From NCBI GenBank assembly GCA_041398005.1, contig JAWKVP010000002.1, forward strand, positions 62,001 to 126,000: DNA of 64,000 bases, written 5' to 3'. Source of the DNA: JAGREO01 sp020446285. GTDB lineage: Bacteria; Pseudomonadota; Alphaproteobacteria; Geminicoccales; Geminicoccaceae. The notes beneath the pieces were generated by a model, which saw only the letters and a list, made by a program, of their open reading frames with translations, had not been told where the DNA came from and searched no databases. Both the position numbers and the translations under genes were made by a program. Positions 51,137 to 60,861 of this stretch are shown one piece after another (position 1 is the first letter of the stretch; each line of letters begins with the position of its first letter).

Positions 51137-52621
51137 TTACCCTCTCTCGCCAGCATCGATCCGCTGGCGGAGCATGAATTTCTGCAACTTGCCCATCACG
51201 TTGCGGGGCAGCTCGTCGACGAAGTGGATTTCCCTCGGATGCTTGAACGAGGCGAGCCCGTCGGCAAGCACCCGGCGTATCTCGTCCTCGCCGGTCGTCC
51301 TGTCTGCGAGAACGATGAACGCCACCGGCACCTCGCCCCAGTGATCGTCCGGCCGGCCGATCACCGCTGCCTCGCGCACACGCGGCGATTCCTGAAGGAC
51401 GAGTTCGATTTCCGCCGGATAGATATTCTCGCCGCCGGAGATCACCACATCCTTCTTGCGATCAACGATCCACAGATCGCCTTCATCATCGAGGCGGCCG
51501 ATATCGCCGGTCCGGAACCAGCCCTCGAACAGAGCCTCGCGCGTCGCCGCCTCCTGACGCCAGTATTCGAACATGATGTTGCCACCGCGAAGCCACACCT
51601 CGCCGGCCGCACCCGGCACGACATCGGCTCCATCCTCGCCGACGATGCGCAGCTCGCAATGCAGCGCCTCCCGGCCCGTACTGCCGGGCTTGCGCATGGC
51701 CGTGTCCGTCGTCTGATAGACGGCGACGGGTCCGGTTTCCGTCGAGCCATAGACCTGCACCGGCGGAATACCGCGCTTGATGAAGGCCCGCAGGAGACGT
51801 TCGGGAATGACCGAGGAACCGCAGGCGATCATCCTGAGTGATGACAGGTCGGCCCCGGCCCAGCGGGCATGGCTGGTGAGCGCCTGCATGGTCGCTGGAA
51901 CCTGCACGCTCAGTGTCGGCCGCAGTTCCTCGATGGCATCGAATGTCGCACCGGCGTCGAAGCGTTCATGCAGGATCACCGAGGCGCCGGCATAGAGAGC
52001 CGGGAGCGTCTGGATATTGAGGCCGCCCACATGGAACATCGGCAGCACCGTGAGCACACGGTCCCGCGCGCCCAGATCGTGCATGTGGCGGCTGTTGAGC
52101 GCATTCCACAGGATGGTGTCCTGGCGCAGCACGGCACCCTTGGGCCGGCCGGTGGTCCCGGATGTGTAGACCAGCAGGAGCATGCAGGAGAGATCGACAT
52201 GCGGGTTGCTGTCATCGCGCCCGGTCGTATCGCGAAGGGCATCGAGCGGTTCGACGAAGAGCCCGGGCCGCGCGAGCGCGTTCGCGATTCTTGCGAAAGC
52301 ATCGGTGTGGAGCAGGACCTTCGCCCCCGAGTCGCCGAGCACGAAGGCGAGTTCGCGTTCCGCGAGGCGCCAGTTCAGCGGAACGAGCATCGCGCCGAGA
52401 CGGGCGCAGGCGAACAGCAGTGCGAGCATGTCGGGATGGTTGAGCCCGAGAAAGGCGACGCGATCGCCGCGGGAGATACCACGCTCATGCTTGAGAAAAC
52501 GCGCGGTTTCGAGGATCCGCGCGCGAAGACCGGCATAACCGGTCCATGTACCGTTGAAGTACAGCGCCGGCCGCTTGCCGTCGAATGCCGCGTGACGGTC
52601 GATCCATGTCGAGATATCCAT
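51137..52621 (-). CDS. AMP-forming acyl-CoA synthetase
   Basis: Activates a carboxylic or fatty acid to its CoA ester. The 494-residue protein has the P-loop-like LLLVYTSGTTGRPKGAVL, the YGSTETGP motif, the GWFRTGDIGRLDDEGDL hinge and the C-terminal PRNVMGKLQKFMLRQ with the catalytic Lys. At this size it is closer to medium-chain or aromatic acid ligases than to FadD (about 560). ATG 52621 follows GGGGAAAC. Its neighbour is the RpfF-like gene, so it may recycle the signal as RpfB does; the 227-bp AT-rich gap between them suggests separate control. Confidence 0.88.
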   Translation of the reverse strand: MDISTWIDRHAAFDGKRPALYFNGTWTGYAGLRARILETARFLKHERGISRGDRVAFLGLNHPDMLALLFACARLGAMLVPLNWRLAERELAFVLGDSGAKVLLHTDAFARIANALARPGLFVEPLDALRDTTGRDDSNPHVDLSCMLLLVYTSGTTGRPKGAVLRQDTILWNALNSRHMHDLGARDRVLTVLPMFHVGGLNIQTLPALYAGASVILHERFDAGATFDAIEELRPTLSVQVPATMQALTSHARWAGADLSSLRMIACGSSVIPERLLRAFIKRGIPPVQVYGSTETGPVAVYQTTDTAMRKPGSTGREALHCELRIVGEDGADVVPGAAGEVWLRGGNIMFEYWRQEAATREALFEGWFRTGDIGRLDDEGDLWIVDRKKDVVISGGENIYPAEIELVLQESPRVREAAVIGRPDDHWGEVPVAFIVLADRTTGEDEIRRVLADGLASFKHPREIHFVDELPRNVMGKLQKFMLRQRIDAGERG

Positions 52622-52706
52622 GTTTCCCCGTGCAATCCGCGCCGTTTTTTGGTAGTATCCGTCCGGTGTGCATGAGAAACGCCCTGTCGGCAAGCTGTTA
52701 AGATCA

Positions 52707-53438
52707 ATGACTTTTCATCTTCGAACGCTTCTCGCGGCCATCATTTGTGCGCTGGTCGTCGTGTCGGGCAGTCCAGCCGCGCGTGCGGGTCAGGGCGAAT
52801 GCCTCGCCGCCATCGCCGTGCTCGAGGCGGCGAGCGAGGGCCGTGACGGCATGGCGGCGGTCATCCAGGTGGTGCGCAATCGCATCCGCGACGGCCGTTT
52901 TCCGGATGATGCCTGCTCGGTCATCGCCCAGCCGCGCCAGTTCCAGCCGGTGAGCGAATGGCCGGCGCTCGCCCGCGCTCTTCGCCATCCGGCAAGCTTC
53001 CGTTCGGAAACGCTGCTCGGTCCGTCGAGGTCACTGGAGGCGGCGCAGCAGCTCGTGCGCGGCGGCTCCCCGGATCCCACCGGCGGCGCGCTCTATTTCG
53101 TCAATCCCCGGTTCATGGATCCTTCCCATTGCCCGTGGTTCGCCAGCCTCAAGCATACACGGACCATCGGCAATCACGAATTCATGACCCATTACGGCAA
53201 AGGCGAGAAACGCGGCGCCCCCGCCCTCGACTGCTCCAGCCCCGAGATCGGCAGCCGCCGCGGCTTCAGCCTCGCCAGCCAGTTCGCCAACGGCCTGTTC
53301 CATCCGAACGGCGCCCGCATCGCCTCCCGAACCCCCACCCGAAACCAGCTCGAAGCCTGGCGAAGAACCGGCCAGCTGAAACAGAGACAACGCGAAATCA
53401 AGAAACTGTTCAAACCCGGCTGGATCAATCTGGATTGA
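52707..53438 (+). CDS. Secreted SleB-type cell-wall hydrolase
   Basis: A 243-residue protein. The signal peptide is residues 1-27 (LRTLLAAIICALVVVSG, then AARAG). The Hydrolase_2/SleB domain follows: CLAAIAVLEAASEGRDGMAA, VVRNRIRDGRFPDDACSVIA, QFQPVS, and the C-terminal GALYFVNPRF and ARTIGNHEF-type (TRTIGNHEFMTHYG) motifs. The catalytic Glu is in EAASEGRDG; the usual E-A-R/GEG motif is slightly altered here. It likely cleaves peptidoglycan in the periplasm. The Arg/Lys-rich tail is basic. ATG 52707 is preferred over GTG 52668 because it directly precedes the signal. Confidence 0.85.
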   Translation: MTFHLRTLLAAIICALVVVSGSPAARAGQGECLAAIAVLEAASEGRDGMAAVIQVVRNRIRDGRFPDDACSVIAQPRQFQPVSEWPALARALRHPASFRSETLLGPSRSLEAAQQLVRGGSPDPTGGALYFVNPRFMDPSHCPWFASLKHTRTIGNHEFMTHYGKGEKRGAPALDCSSPEIGSRRGFSLASQFANGLFHPNGARIASRTPTRNQLEAWRRTGQLKQRQREIKKLFKPGWINLD

Positions 53439-53570
53439 GTATTCGCATTGAATGAAAGGGCGTTCGCCCGCCTTGCAAGGCCTGCTTGAGGCTTCACCAT
53501 TGAAGAGACCGATACGTCACCATCATCACAAAGGCATGTTCCGTAACTGTGGAAACCGTGCGGTTGCCGG

Positions 53571-55073
53571 TCAGCGGCTGCGTTGGGCGAAGCGGACGGC
53601 TTCTTCGGCGGCGCGGATCAGGGCGCGGGCCTTGTTGAGGCTCTCTTCGTATTCGGCATCGGGATTGCTGTCAGCGACGACGCCGCCGCCCGCCTGGAGA
53701 TAGAGCTTGCCATCCTTGACGAGGCCGGTGCGCAGGGCGATGCAAGTGTCCATGTCGCCATCGGCGGAAATATAGCCCACCGTGCCGGCGTAGAAACCGC
53801 GCCTTTCGGGCTCGAGCTCCTCGATGATCTCCATCGCCCGGACCTTGGGCGCACCGGAAACGGTGCCCGCGGGGAAGCCGGCCATGAGCGCGTCGATGGC
53901 GTCGAGTCCCTCGCGTATCCGGCCCTGCACGTTCGACACAATGTGCATGACATGGCTGTAATATTCGATCTCCATCCGCTCGGTGACTTCCACCGTACCA
54001 ATCTCGGCGACACGGCCGACATCGTTGCGGCCGAGATCGAGCAGCATGAGATGTTCGGCGAGTTCCTTTGGATCGGCGAGCAGTTCCTCGGCAAGTGCCC
54101 TGTCCTCCGCCGCATCCCTGCCGCGGCGGCGCGTTCCCGCGAGCGGGCGGATGGTGACGATACCGTCGCGCAGGCGCACGAGGATTTCCGGACTGGAGCC
54201 GACGAGCGTGTAGCCGTCGAGTTCGAGAAAGAACAGGAAGGGCGACGGGTTGAGCCGGCGCAATGCACGGTAGAGGGCGAATGCCGGAAGTTCGAAGGGG
54301 ATCTCGAAGCGCTGCGACGGTACGACCTGAAAGATGTCGCCGGCGAGGATATACTCCCTTGCCTTCTCCACCATCGCGTGGAAATCCTCGCGGGTCATGT
54401 TGGCGACCGGCTCGGGATGCGGCGAGGAGATGCGCGGGCCGCTCGGATTGATGCCCCGGCTGAAATCGGCGACGGCATCGGCAAGCCGCTCGCAAGCGAG
54501 ATCGAAGGCTCGCTCGGCGGAGAGGTCTGCCGACGGATAGACCGGTGTCACCACCGTCACCCGATCCTCGATATTGTCGAAGATCGCGACCAGCGTCGGC
54601 CGCATGAACACCGATTCCGGAAGGCCGAGACGATCGGCATTCTTCTCCGGCAGCCGCTCGATCCGGCGCACCATGTCATAGGACATGTGGCCGAACAGGC
54701 CGGCGGCCATGGGCGGCAGTGCCGCTGGCAGGTCGATGCGCGCCTCGGCCATGAGTTCGCGCAGGCTCGAGAGCGGGTCGCCCGCAGCGGGTTCGAATGC
54801 ATCGAGATCGAAACGGGCGCGCCGGTTGATCTCCACCCGTTCGCCCGTCGAACGCCAGATCAGATCTGGCTTGATACCGATGATCGAATAGCGGCCGCGA
54901 TTGGCGCCACCCTCGACGCTTTCCAGAAGAAAGCTGTAGGGACGCCCCTCGGCGAGCTTCAGCATGGCCGAGACGGGGGTCTCGAGATCGGCGACGAGCG
55001 AGGTCCAGACGACCTGGGAATGGCCCTGTCCGTAACGTTCGGCGAAGCTCTCTCGATCGGGGAAGGTGCTCAC
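53571..55073 (-). CDS. trpE: Anthranilate synthase component I
   Basis: Converts chorismate to anthranilate in tryptophan synthesis, using ammonia from TrpG. The 500-residue protein has the feedback site near the start (LLESVEGGANRGRYSIIG) and the chorismate-binding domain: IFQVVPSQRF, PSPFLFFLEL, VGSSPEILVRLRDG, RPLAGTRRRG, LMLLDLGRNDVGRV, GTVSGAPKVRAMEII and the final VADSNPDAEYEES. The start overlaps the ppiD stop (ATGA), so trpE is translated with ppiD and has no own attenuator leader visible. trpG is not adjacent. Confidence 0.95.
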   Translation of the reverse strand: MSTFPDRESFAERYGQGHSQVVWTSLVADLETPVSAMLKLAEGRPYSFLLESVEGGANRGRYSIIGIKPDLIWRSTGERVEINRRARFDLDAFEPAAGDPLSSLRELMAEARIDLPAALPPMAAGLFGHMSYDMVRRIERLPEKNADRLGLPESVFMRPTLVAIFDNIEDRVTVVTPVYPSADLSAERAFDLACERLADAVADFSRGINPSGPRISSPHPEPVANMTREDFHAMVEKAREYILAGDIFQVVPSQRFEIPFELPAFALYRALRRLNPSPFLFFLELDGYTLVGSSPEILVRLRDGIVTIRPLAGTRRRGRDAAEDRALAEELLADPKELAEHLMLLDLGRNDVGRVAEIGTVEVTERMEIEYYSHVMHIVSNVQGRIREGLDAIDALMAGFPAGTVSGAPKVRAMEIIEELEPERRGFYAGTVGYISADGDMDTCIALRTGLVKDGKLYLQAGGGVVADSNPDAEYEESLNKARALIRAAEEAVRFAQRSR

Positions 55074-56986
55074 TGTTCGGGGCTCAACGCTGCGGCGAGC
55101 GCCTGCAACGCCGCCTGGTCAATCTGGACCGGAAAGCGATGGCGCAGGGCCTGTTCATACTGGACGAGAAGGTCGTTGCGCTGCTGATCGGCAATCTCGC
55201 CCCGAAGTTCGTCGAGATCCTCGGGCGGATCGGCGGCGATGATCTCGTCATTGCGGATGATGATGGCTCCACCGGGAACCTCGATGGCTTCCCCGGCCAC
55301 CTCGCCCGCGTCAAGCCTGAACAGCATCGCGAGCGCATCCGGCGAGAGGCCGGCCATGGCCGGATTGTCCGCTCGCCGCAACGGCTCGCTCGTCGTCAGC
55401 ACGGCTTCGTCACCCAGCTCCCCGGCAAGCTCCTCGAGCGTCGCCCCGTCGGAGGCCAGTCGCCCGAGTATGGCCGCGGCATCCGCCATGGCCCGTTCCT
55501 GTCGGCGCTCGACCTTCCAGGCATCGAGAACCCGCTGGTGGACCTCGTCCAGCGTGCGGTCGCGCGGCGGATCGATCGTGTCGACGCGATACATGAGATA
55601 GCCGTCGCCGGTCTGCTCCAGGAGCGAGATTTCACCGGCCCCGCCTTCAAAGAACTTCGCCAGCACATCGCCGCTCAGGCGCTCCTCCCCGACGGGATTG
55701 CCGTCACGATCCATGCCCGAACGGTCGACACCATCGAGCGCCAGCGCATCGAAGCCCAGCTGTTCGGCGGCTTGTTCCAGACTGGTGCCGGCGGCGATCT
55801 CGTCATCGAGCGCGTTGGCCAGATCCGGCATCTGCAGGCGGGCACGATCCAGTGCCAGTTCGGCAACGAGCGCGTCACGCACCTCGGCGAGCGGCGTCAC
55901 CGTTTCGGGCTCGCTCTCGATCAGACGGAAGAGATGCCAGCCGAATGCACTCTCCACGGGCTCACTCAGACTATCGGTGTCGGCAAGCGCGAAGATCGGG
56001 GTGCCGAGCGCTTCCGGCAGATCCCCTTGCGCAAGCGGACCGATCGAGCTGTAGCCCAACCCCCTGTCGGCCAGCGCATCGGCGGTTTCGGCGAGCGTAG
56101 CGCCACCCTCGATCCGTTTCAGCGCCTCGTCGATCACCGCGCGGTCGCTGGCGAGCAGCTGGCCCACCTTGCGCCGTTCGGGCGTGGAATAGCGGGCGAG
56201 CCGGGCATTGTAGGCTTCCGCGATTTCCGCCTCGGGAATGTCGATCTCGTCGACGAGATCCTGCGGCTCGATCACCACGATCAGGCCCGAACGGTATTCC
56301 GGCGCCTTGAAGCGGGCCCTGTTGTCGGCGAGCCAGCTTTCGAGAACGGCGTCGTCCGGGTCGTCGATCGCGATCGAACCGGCAACCAGCCTGAGCGCGG
56401 TCGCCCGGCGCTGCTCGTTGCGGAAGGCGAACATGGCCTCCGCCTGCGCCCGCGGCACCTCGACGAGACCGCTTACCGCATCGACGAGCATCGCCCGCCG
56501 CAGATCGTCGCGCACCTCCTCGATGAACTGCGCCTCGCTCATGCCCTGGCCGCGCAGCATCAGATCGAGGCGTTCCCGTTCGAATCCGCTCTGGCTGCGA
56601 AACAGCGGATCCTCGGTGATGGCGGTCCGGACCGTGCTGTCGGCCACGCCAAGCCCGAGCTCGAGGCCATGCATGTCGACCAGGCGCCGCGCGATCCGTG
56701 TCTGCACCGCCTGGTTCAGCAGGCCGAAGGCAATCGCCTGGCCGCGATCCAGAGGGGCGTTGAACTGCTGACGGAAACGGTTGATCTGATCGTCGAACTC
56801 GCGATTGACCTCGACTGCCGAGACCTCGAGATCGCCGACCTCGGCAATCGCCGCACCGCTGCGCGTCCCGAGAAAGATATCGCCGATCCCCCAGACCGCG
56901 AAGCTGACGATCAGGAGGACCAGGAGAACGCGCACCACCCAGCTGGAGGCCTGCTTGCGCATTGCATCGAGCATGTTCGACACCAT
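55070..56986 (-). CDS. ppiD: Membrane-anchored peptidyl-prolyl isomerase (PpiD-like foldase)
   Basis: Assists folding of outer-membrane and periplasmic proteins. The 638-residue product has one N-terminal helix (SSWVVRVLLVLLIVSFAVWG, residues 14-33) and a SurA_N/PpiD chaperone region rich in helices. A parvulin PPIase domain follows (AETADALADRGLGYSSIGPL, then SEPVESAFGWHLFRLIE), and a C-terminal helical part. These are the usual PpiD parts in alphaproteobacteria. It is the first gene of a ppiD-trpE pair and divergent from tpiA. Confidence 0.9.
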   Translation of the reverse strand: MVSNMLDAMRKQASSWVVRVLLVLLIVSFAVWGIGDIFLGTRSGAAIAEVGDLEVSAVEVNREFDDQINRFRQQFNAPLDRGQAIAFGLLNQAVQTRIARRLVDMHGLELGLGVADSTVRTAITEDPLFRSQSGFERERLDLMLRGQGMSEAQFIEEVRDDLRRAMLVDAVSGLVEVPRAQAEAMFAFRNEQRRATALRLVAGSIAIDDPDDAVLESWLADNRARFKAPEYRSGLIVVIEPQDLVDEIDIPEAEIAEAYNARLARYSTPERRKVGQLLASDRAVIDEALKRIEGGATLAETADALADRGLGYSSIGPLAQGDLPEALGTPIFALADTDSLSEPVESAFGWHLFRLIESEPETVTPLAEVRDALVAELALDRARLQMPDLANALDDEIAAGTSLEQAAEQLGFDALALDGVDRSGMDRDGNPVGEERLSGDVLAKFFEGGAGEISLLEQTGDGYLMYRVDTIDPPRDRTLDEVHQRVLDAWKVERRQERAMADAAAILGRLASDGATLEELAGELGDEAVLTTSEPLRRADNPAMAGLSPDALAMLFRLDAGEVAGEAIEVPGGAIIIRNDEIIAADPPEDLDELRGEIADQQRNDLLVQYEQALRHRFPVQIDQAALQALAAALSPEQ

Positions 56987-57186
56987 CCGTTAGCGAAACG
57001 TGACCGCCCGCGACACTACGGGGACCCTGTGCGAAGCCGTCAGGAGACGGTCCGCGAACATATAGACGTACCCGGGATGACGGCAAACTCCCGATTTTTC
57101 AATCCGTCATCCATGCCAACAGCTGGTCACTAAGGACCGGCTGTGATAGGTAGCCGCCGTTCCGAAGAAATGAAAGGTTCGCAGCG

Positions 57187-57936
57187 ATGGCATTGCCGCG
57201 CCCCATCGTCCTTGGAAACTGGAAGATGAACGGCCTCCGGGCGGACGGGCTGGCGCTTGCCGGCGCACTCGCCGAACGTGCCGCGAATCTTTCGGGGACA
57301 CTCGGCATCTTTCCGCCTGCAACGCTCGTCGGCGAGGTTGCCCGCCGGGTCGCCGGGTCGCCGGTCATCGTCGGCGGACAGGATTGTCACGAAAAGCCCT
57401 CGGGTGCCTTTACCGGCTCGGTCTCGGCGGCGATGCTCGCCGATATCGGCGCGGGGGCAGCGATCGTCGGCCATTCCGAGCGCCGGCACGGTCTCGGCGA
57501 GGATGACGCCCTGGTAAAGGCGAAGGCCGAGGCGGCTCTTGCGGCGGGCCTTCTCACCGTTCTCTGCATCGGCGAGACGGAGGAAGAGTACCTCGCCGGG
57601 CGGCAGATCGAGATTCTCGAACGGCAGCTCGCCGGCAGCCTTCCCGGATCCGGCAATGCCGACCGGCTGGTCGTCGCCTATGAGCCCGTCTGGGCCATTG
57701 GCACCGGGCGCACGCCGACGATCGGGGAAATCGGCCGTACCCATGCCGAACTGGCGCGGATGGTGGCGGCGAAGGTGGCGGGTGATCCCGTTGCCCTTCT
57801 CTATGGCGGTTCGGTCAAGCCCGACAATGCGGCGGACATCATGGGCATCGACCATGTCGACGGTGTCCTCGTGGGTGGTGCGAGCCTCGATGCGGGCGGT
57901 TTCTGGAATATCTACACGGCCGGCGGCGGCGTCTGA
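57187..57936 (+). CDS. tpiA: Triosephosphate isomerase
   Basis: Interconverts glyceraldehyde 3-phosphate and dihydroxyacetone phosphate. The 249-residue barrel has GNWKMNG (catalytic Lys13), IVGHSERR (catalytic His), VAYEPVWAIGTGR (catalytic Glu) and LYGGSVKPDNA for phosphate binding. The spacing and length are standard. It starts a plus-strand run of housekeeping genes to the end of the window. Confidence 0.97.
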   Translation: MALPRPIVLGNWKMNGLRADGLALAGALAERAANLSGTLGIFPPATLVGEVARRVAGSPVIVGGQDCHEKPSGAFTGSVSAAMLADIGAGAAIVGHSERRHGLGEDDALVKAKAEAALAAGLLTVLCIGETEEEYLAGRQIEILERQLAGSLPGSGNADRLVVAYEPVWAIGTGRTPTIGEIGRTHAELARMVAAKVAGDPVALLYGGSVKPDNAADIMGIDHVDGVLVGGASLDAGGFWNIYTAGGGV

Positions 57937-57966
57937 ACGCCCGCCGAGCCAGGAGCGAGGAATGAA

Positions 57967-58287
57967 ATGAGCACGGTATTACTGGTGATCCATCTGATCA
58001 TCGCGCTTGCGCTTGTCGGCGTGATCCTCATCCAGCGCAGCGAAGGCGGCGCGCTCGGCGGCCTCGGCGGGACGACCATGGGCGGCATGATGAGCGGCCG
58101 CGGAACGGCCAACCTGCTGACGCGCACGACCGCGATCCTCGCCACCTGCTTCATCGTCACGAGTCTCTCGCTGGCGATTGTCGCGAGCAATGCCACAGGC
58201 CCCTCATCGATCCTCGAGGAGGTCGACCAGCCCGCCGCGACCGAGCCGGCCGAACCTGAAAAACCGGCGGCACCACTCGCGGAATAG
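57967..58287 (+). CDS. secG: Preprotein translocase subunit SecG
   Basis: Small membrane subunit of the SecYEG channel. The 106-residue protein has two helices (VLLVIHLIIALALVGVILI and ILATCFIVTSLSLAIVA) separated by the conserved Gly-rich loop (LGGLGGTTMGGMMSG), and a Pro/Glu-rich tail (ATEPAEPEKPAAP). The tpiA-secG order is standard in alphaproteobacteria. Confidence 0.95.
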   Translation: MSTVLLVIHLIIALALVGVILIQRSEGGALGGLGGTTMGGMMSGRGTANLLTRTTAILATCFIVTSLSLAIVASNATGPSSILEEVDQPAATEPAEPEKPAAPLAE

Positions 58288-58356
58288 GAGATCGCTTTGC
58301 CGATGACATTCCATAATGGTTGCATCGCGCGATCGATAGCAGGATACTGCTGATTG

Positions 58357-59985
58357 ATGACGCGCTTTGTGTTCATAACCGGCGGTGTTGTATCCTCGCT
58401 TGGCAAGGGTCTCGCCTCCGCTGCCCTCGGATCCCTCCTGCAGCTCCGGGGACTGAAGGTCCGTCTCCGCAAGCTCGATCCCTATCTCAATGTCGATCCC
58501 GGCACCATGTCGCCCTATCAGCATGGCGAGGTGTTCGTGACCGAGGACGGCGCCGAGACGGATCTCGATCTCGGCCATTACGAGCGCTTCACCGGCGTCC
58601 CGTCGCGAGCGACCGACAGCGTTTCCGCCGGGCGGATCTACTGGACGGTGCTCACCCGCGAGCGTCACGGCGACTATCTCGGCGGTACCATTCAGGTCAT
58701 TCCGCACATTACCAACGCGATCAAGGAGTTCATCCTCCGGGATGTCGACGATGCGGATATCGTCCTTTGCGAGATCGGCGGCACGGTCGGTGACATCGAG
58801 GGCCTGCCCTTTCTCGAAGCGATCCGCCAGCTCGCCAACGAACTGCCGCGTGGCCGCTGCGCCTTCCTGCACATGACGCTCGTACCCTGGATCGCCTCCG
58901 CCGGCGAACTGAAGACCAAGCCGACCCAGCACAGCGTGCGCGAACTGCGCGGCATCGGCATCCAGCCCGACATCCTCATGTGCCGCTCGGATCGGGAAAT
59001 TCCCGTCGACGCCCGGCGCAAGATCGCCCTTCAGTGCAGCGTCCATCCGGATTGCGTCATTCAGGCGCTCGACTGCAAGTCCATATACGAGGTGCCGATC
59101 CACTATCACGAGGAGGGGCTCGACGGGCAGCTTCTTGCGGCGCTCGACCTGCCCGGCACACCGGAGCCCGACCTTTCCCGGTGGCAGGAGATCGTCGACC
59201 GGCTCGAACGTCCCGATGGCGAGGTCAAGGTCGCGATCGTCGGCAAGTATACCGAGCTGATGGACGCCTACAAATCGCTCAACGAGGCGCTCGTGCATGG
59301 CGGCATCGCCAACCGCATGAAGGTCGTCGTCGACTGGATAGACGCCGAACATTTCTCCCAGCGCGATCTTTCCGGCCGATTGCAGGGGGTCAATGCGATC
59401 CTCGTCCCGGGCGGCTTCGGCGAACGCGGTTCGGAAGGCAAGATCGCCGCCGTGACCTATGCCCGCGAGCAGGGCCTGCCCTTCCTCGGCATCTGTTTCG
59501 GCATGCAGCTCGCCTGCATCGAGGCGGCCCGCAGGCTCGCCGGAATCAATGGCGCTAGCTCCACCGAATTCGGTCCCTGTCCGGATCCCGTCGTCGGCCT
59601 GATGACCGAGTGGGAGTTCGGCGGCGAGACGGTCACGCGCAGCGAAAAGAGTGCCAAGGGCGGCACCATGCGGCTTGGTGCCTATCCCTGCGACCTCGCC
59701 GAGGGCAGCCTCGTGCGCGGGATCTACGGTCAGGCCGGGATCAGCGAGCGCCACCGCCACCGCTTCGAGGTCAACATCAACTACAAGGAGCGTCTGGAAG
59801 AGGCGGGCCTGCGCTTTTCCGGCATGTCGCCCGACGGCAGGCTGCCCGAAATCGTCGAGCTTCCGGGACATCCCTGGTTCGTCGGCGTGCAGTTCCATCC
59901 CGAGCTCAAGTCGAAGCCCTTCGATCCGCATCCGCTGTTCAAGGACTTCATCCGCGCCGCCCGCGAACAATCCATACTGGTCTGA
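58357..59985 (+). CDS. pyrG: CTP synthase
   Basis: Makes CTP from UTP, ATP and glutamine. The 542-residue enzyme begins MTRFVFITGGVVSSLGKGLA (P-loop) and has DPYLNVDPGTMSPYQHGEVF and CEIGGTVGDIEGLPFLEA in the synthase domain. The C-terminal glutaminase has PGGFGERG, LGICFGMQLACIEA with the nucleophile Cys, and WFVGVQFHPELKS for His/Glu. ATG 58357 is preferred to the TTG just before it. Confidence 0.97.
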   Translation: MTRFVFITGGVVSSLGKGLASAALGSLLQLRGLKVRLRKLDPYLNVDPGTMSPYQHGEVFVTEDGAETDLDLGHYERFTGVPSRATDSVSAGRIYWTVLTRERHGDYLGGTIQVIPHITNAIKEFILRDVDDADIVLCEIGGTVGDIEGLPFLEAIRQLANELPRGRCAFLHMTLVPWIASAGELKTKPTQHSVRELRGIGIQPDILMCRSDREIPVDARRKIALQCSVHPDCVIQALDCKSIYEVPIHYHEEGLDGQLLAALDLPGTPEPDLSRWQEIVDRLERPDGEVKVAIVGKYTELMDAYKSLNEALVHGGIANRMKVVVDWIDAEHFSQRDLSGRLQGVNAILVPGGFGERGSEGKIAAVTYAREQGLPFLGICFGMQLACIEAARRLAGINGASSTEFGPCPDPVVGLMTEWEFGGETVTRSEKSAKGGTMRLGAYPCDLAEGSLVRGIYGQAGISERHRHRFEVNINYKERLEEAGLRFSGMSPDGRLPEIVELPGHPWFVGVQFHPELKSKPFDPHPLFKDFIRAAREQSILV

Positions 59986-59987
59986 TC

Positions 59988-60839
59988 ATGAACGAGAACG
60001 CTCGCAAGGTCTCCATCGGCGACATGGCCGTGGGCGGCTCGCTGCCGCTCGCACTGATCGCCGGCCCCTGCCAGATCGAGAGCGAGGGGCACGCCATGGA
60101 AATGGCGCTCGCACTCGACGAACTCGCGCGCGCGCTGGATTTCCCTCTCGTGTTCAAGGCATCCTACGACAAGGCCAACCGCACCAGTCTCGGCGGTTCG
60201 CGCGGGATCGGCATGGACAAGGGCCTGAGAGTGCTCGCCGACATCAAGGCGCGCATCAACCGTCCGGTCATCAGCGACATCCACGAGACGACGCATGCCG
60301 CACCCGTCGCCGAGGTATGCGACATCCTGCAGATTCCGGCCTTTCTCTGCCGGCAGACGGACCTGCTCGAGGCGGCCGCGAATACGGGCCGGGCGATCAA
60401 TGTCAAAAAGGGCCAGTTCCTCGCCCCCTGGGACATGCGCAATGTCGTGAAAAAACTCGAAAGTTTCGGTGCCGACCGCATTCTGGTCTGCGAGCGCGGT
60501 GCGTCCTTCGGCTACAACACGCTCGTCACCGACATGCGCGCGCTGCCGGAGCTTGCCGCGACCGGCTGGCCCGTGGTGTTCGACGCGACCCACAGCGTCC
60601 AGCAACCGGGCGGGCAGGGCGGCAGCAGCGGCGGCCAGCGGCAGTTCGTTCCCGTGCTGGCGCGCGCGGCGGTGGCCATCGGAATTTCCGCCGTTTTCAT
60701 CGAGACCCATGACGATCCCGACAAGGCGCTCAGCGACGGGCCGAACATGGTCCCGTTGAAAAGAATGCGCGATGTCATGGAAGATCTCATGGCGTTCGAT
60801 AAACTCGCCAAGGCACGCAGCCTGCCACAATTGGCCTGA
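59988..60839 (+). CDS. kdsA: 3-deoxy-8-phosphooctulonate synthase (KDO-8-phosphate synthase)
   Basis: Condenses arabinose 5-phosphate and PEP to KDO-8-P for lipopolysaccharide. The 283-residue enzyme has LIAGPCQIESEGHAMEMA, FKASYDKANRTSLGGSRG, DIHETTHAAPVAEVCDILQI, PAFLCRQTDLLEAAA, NVKKGQFLAPWDM and VFDATHSVQQPGGQGGSSGG. These are typical, so the cell makes an LPS core. ATG 59988 comes 2 bp after the pyrG stop without a clear ribosome site, suggesting coupled translation. Confidence 0.96.
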   Translation: MNENARKVSIGDMAVGGSLPLALIAGPCQIESEGHAMEMALALDELARALDFPLVFKASYDKANRTSLGGSRGIGMDKGLRVLADIKARINRPVISDIHETTHAAPVAEVCDILQIPAFLCRQTDLLEAAANTGRAINVKKGQFLAPWDMRNVVKKLESFGADRILVCERGASFGYNTLVTDMRALPELAATGWPVVFDATHSVQQPGGQGGSSGGQRQFVPVLARAAVAIGISAVFIETHDDPDKALSDGPNMVPLKRMRDVMEDLMAFDKLAKARSLPQLA

Positions 60840-60861
60840 CCTCAAGCCGGAACGATCAGAC

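Noticed and set aside
53439..53570. GGGCGTTCGCCC hairpin as terminator between the SleB-like gene and trpE
   Set aside because: The stem is only about 5-6 bp with no T-run on either strand; too weak to annotate.
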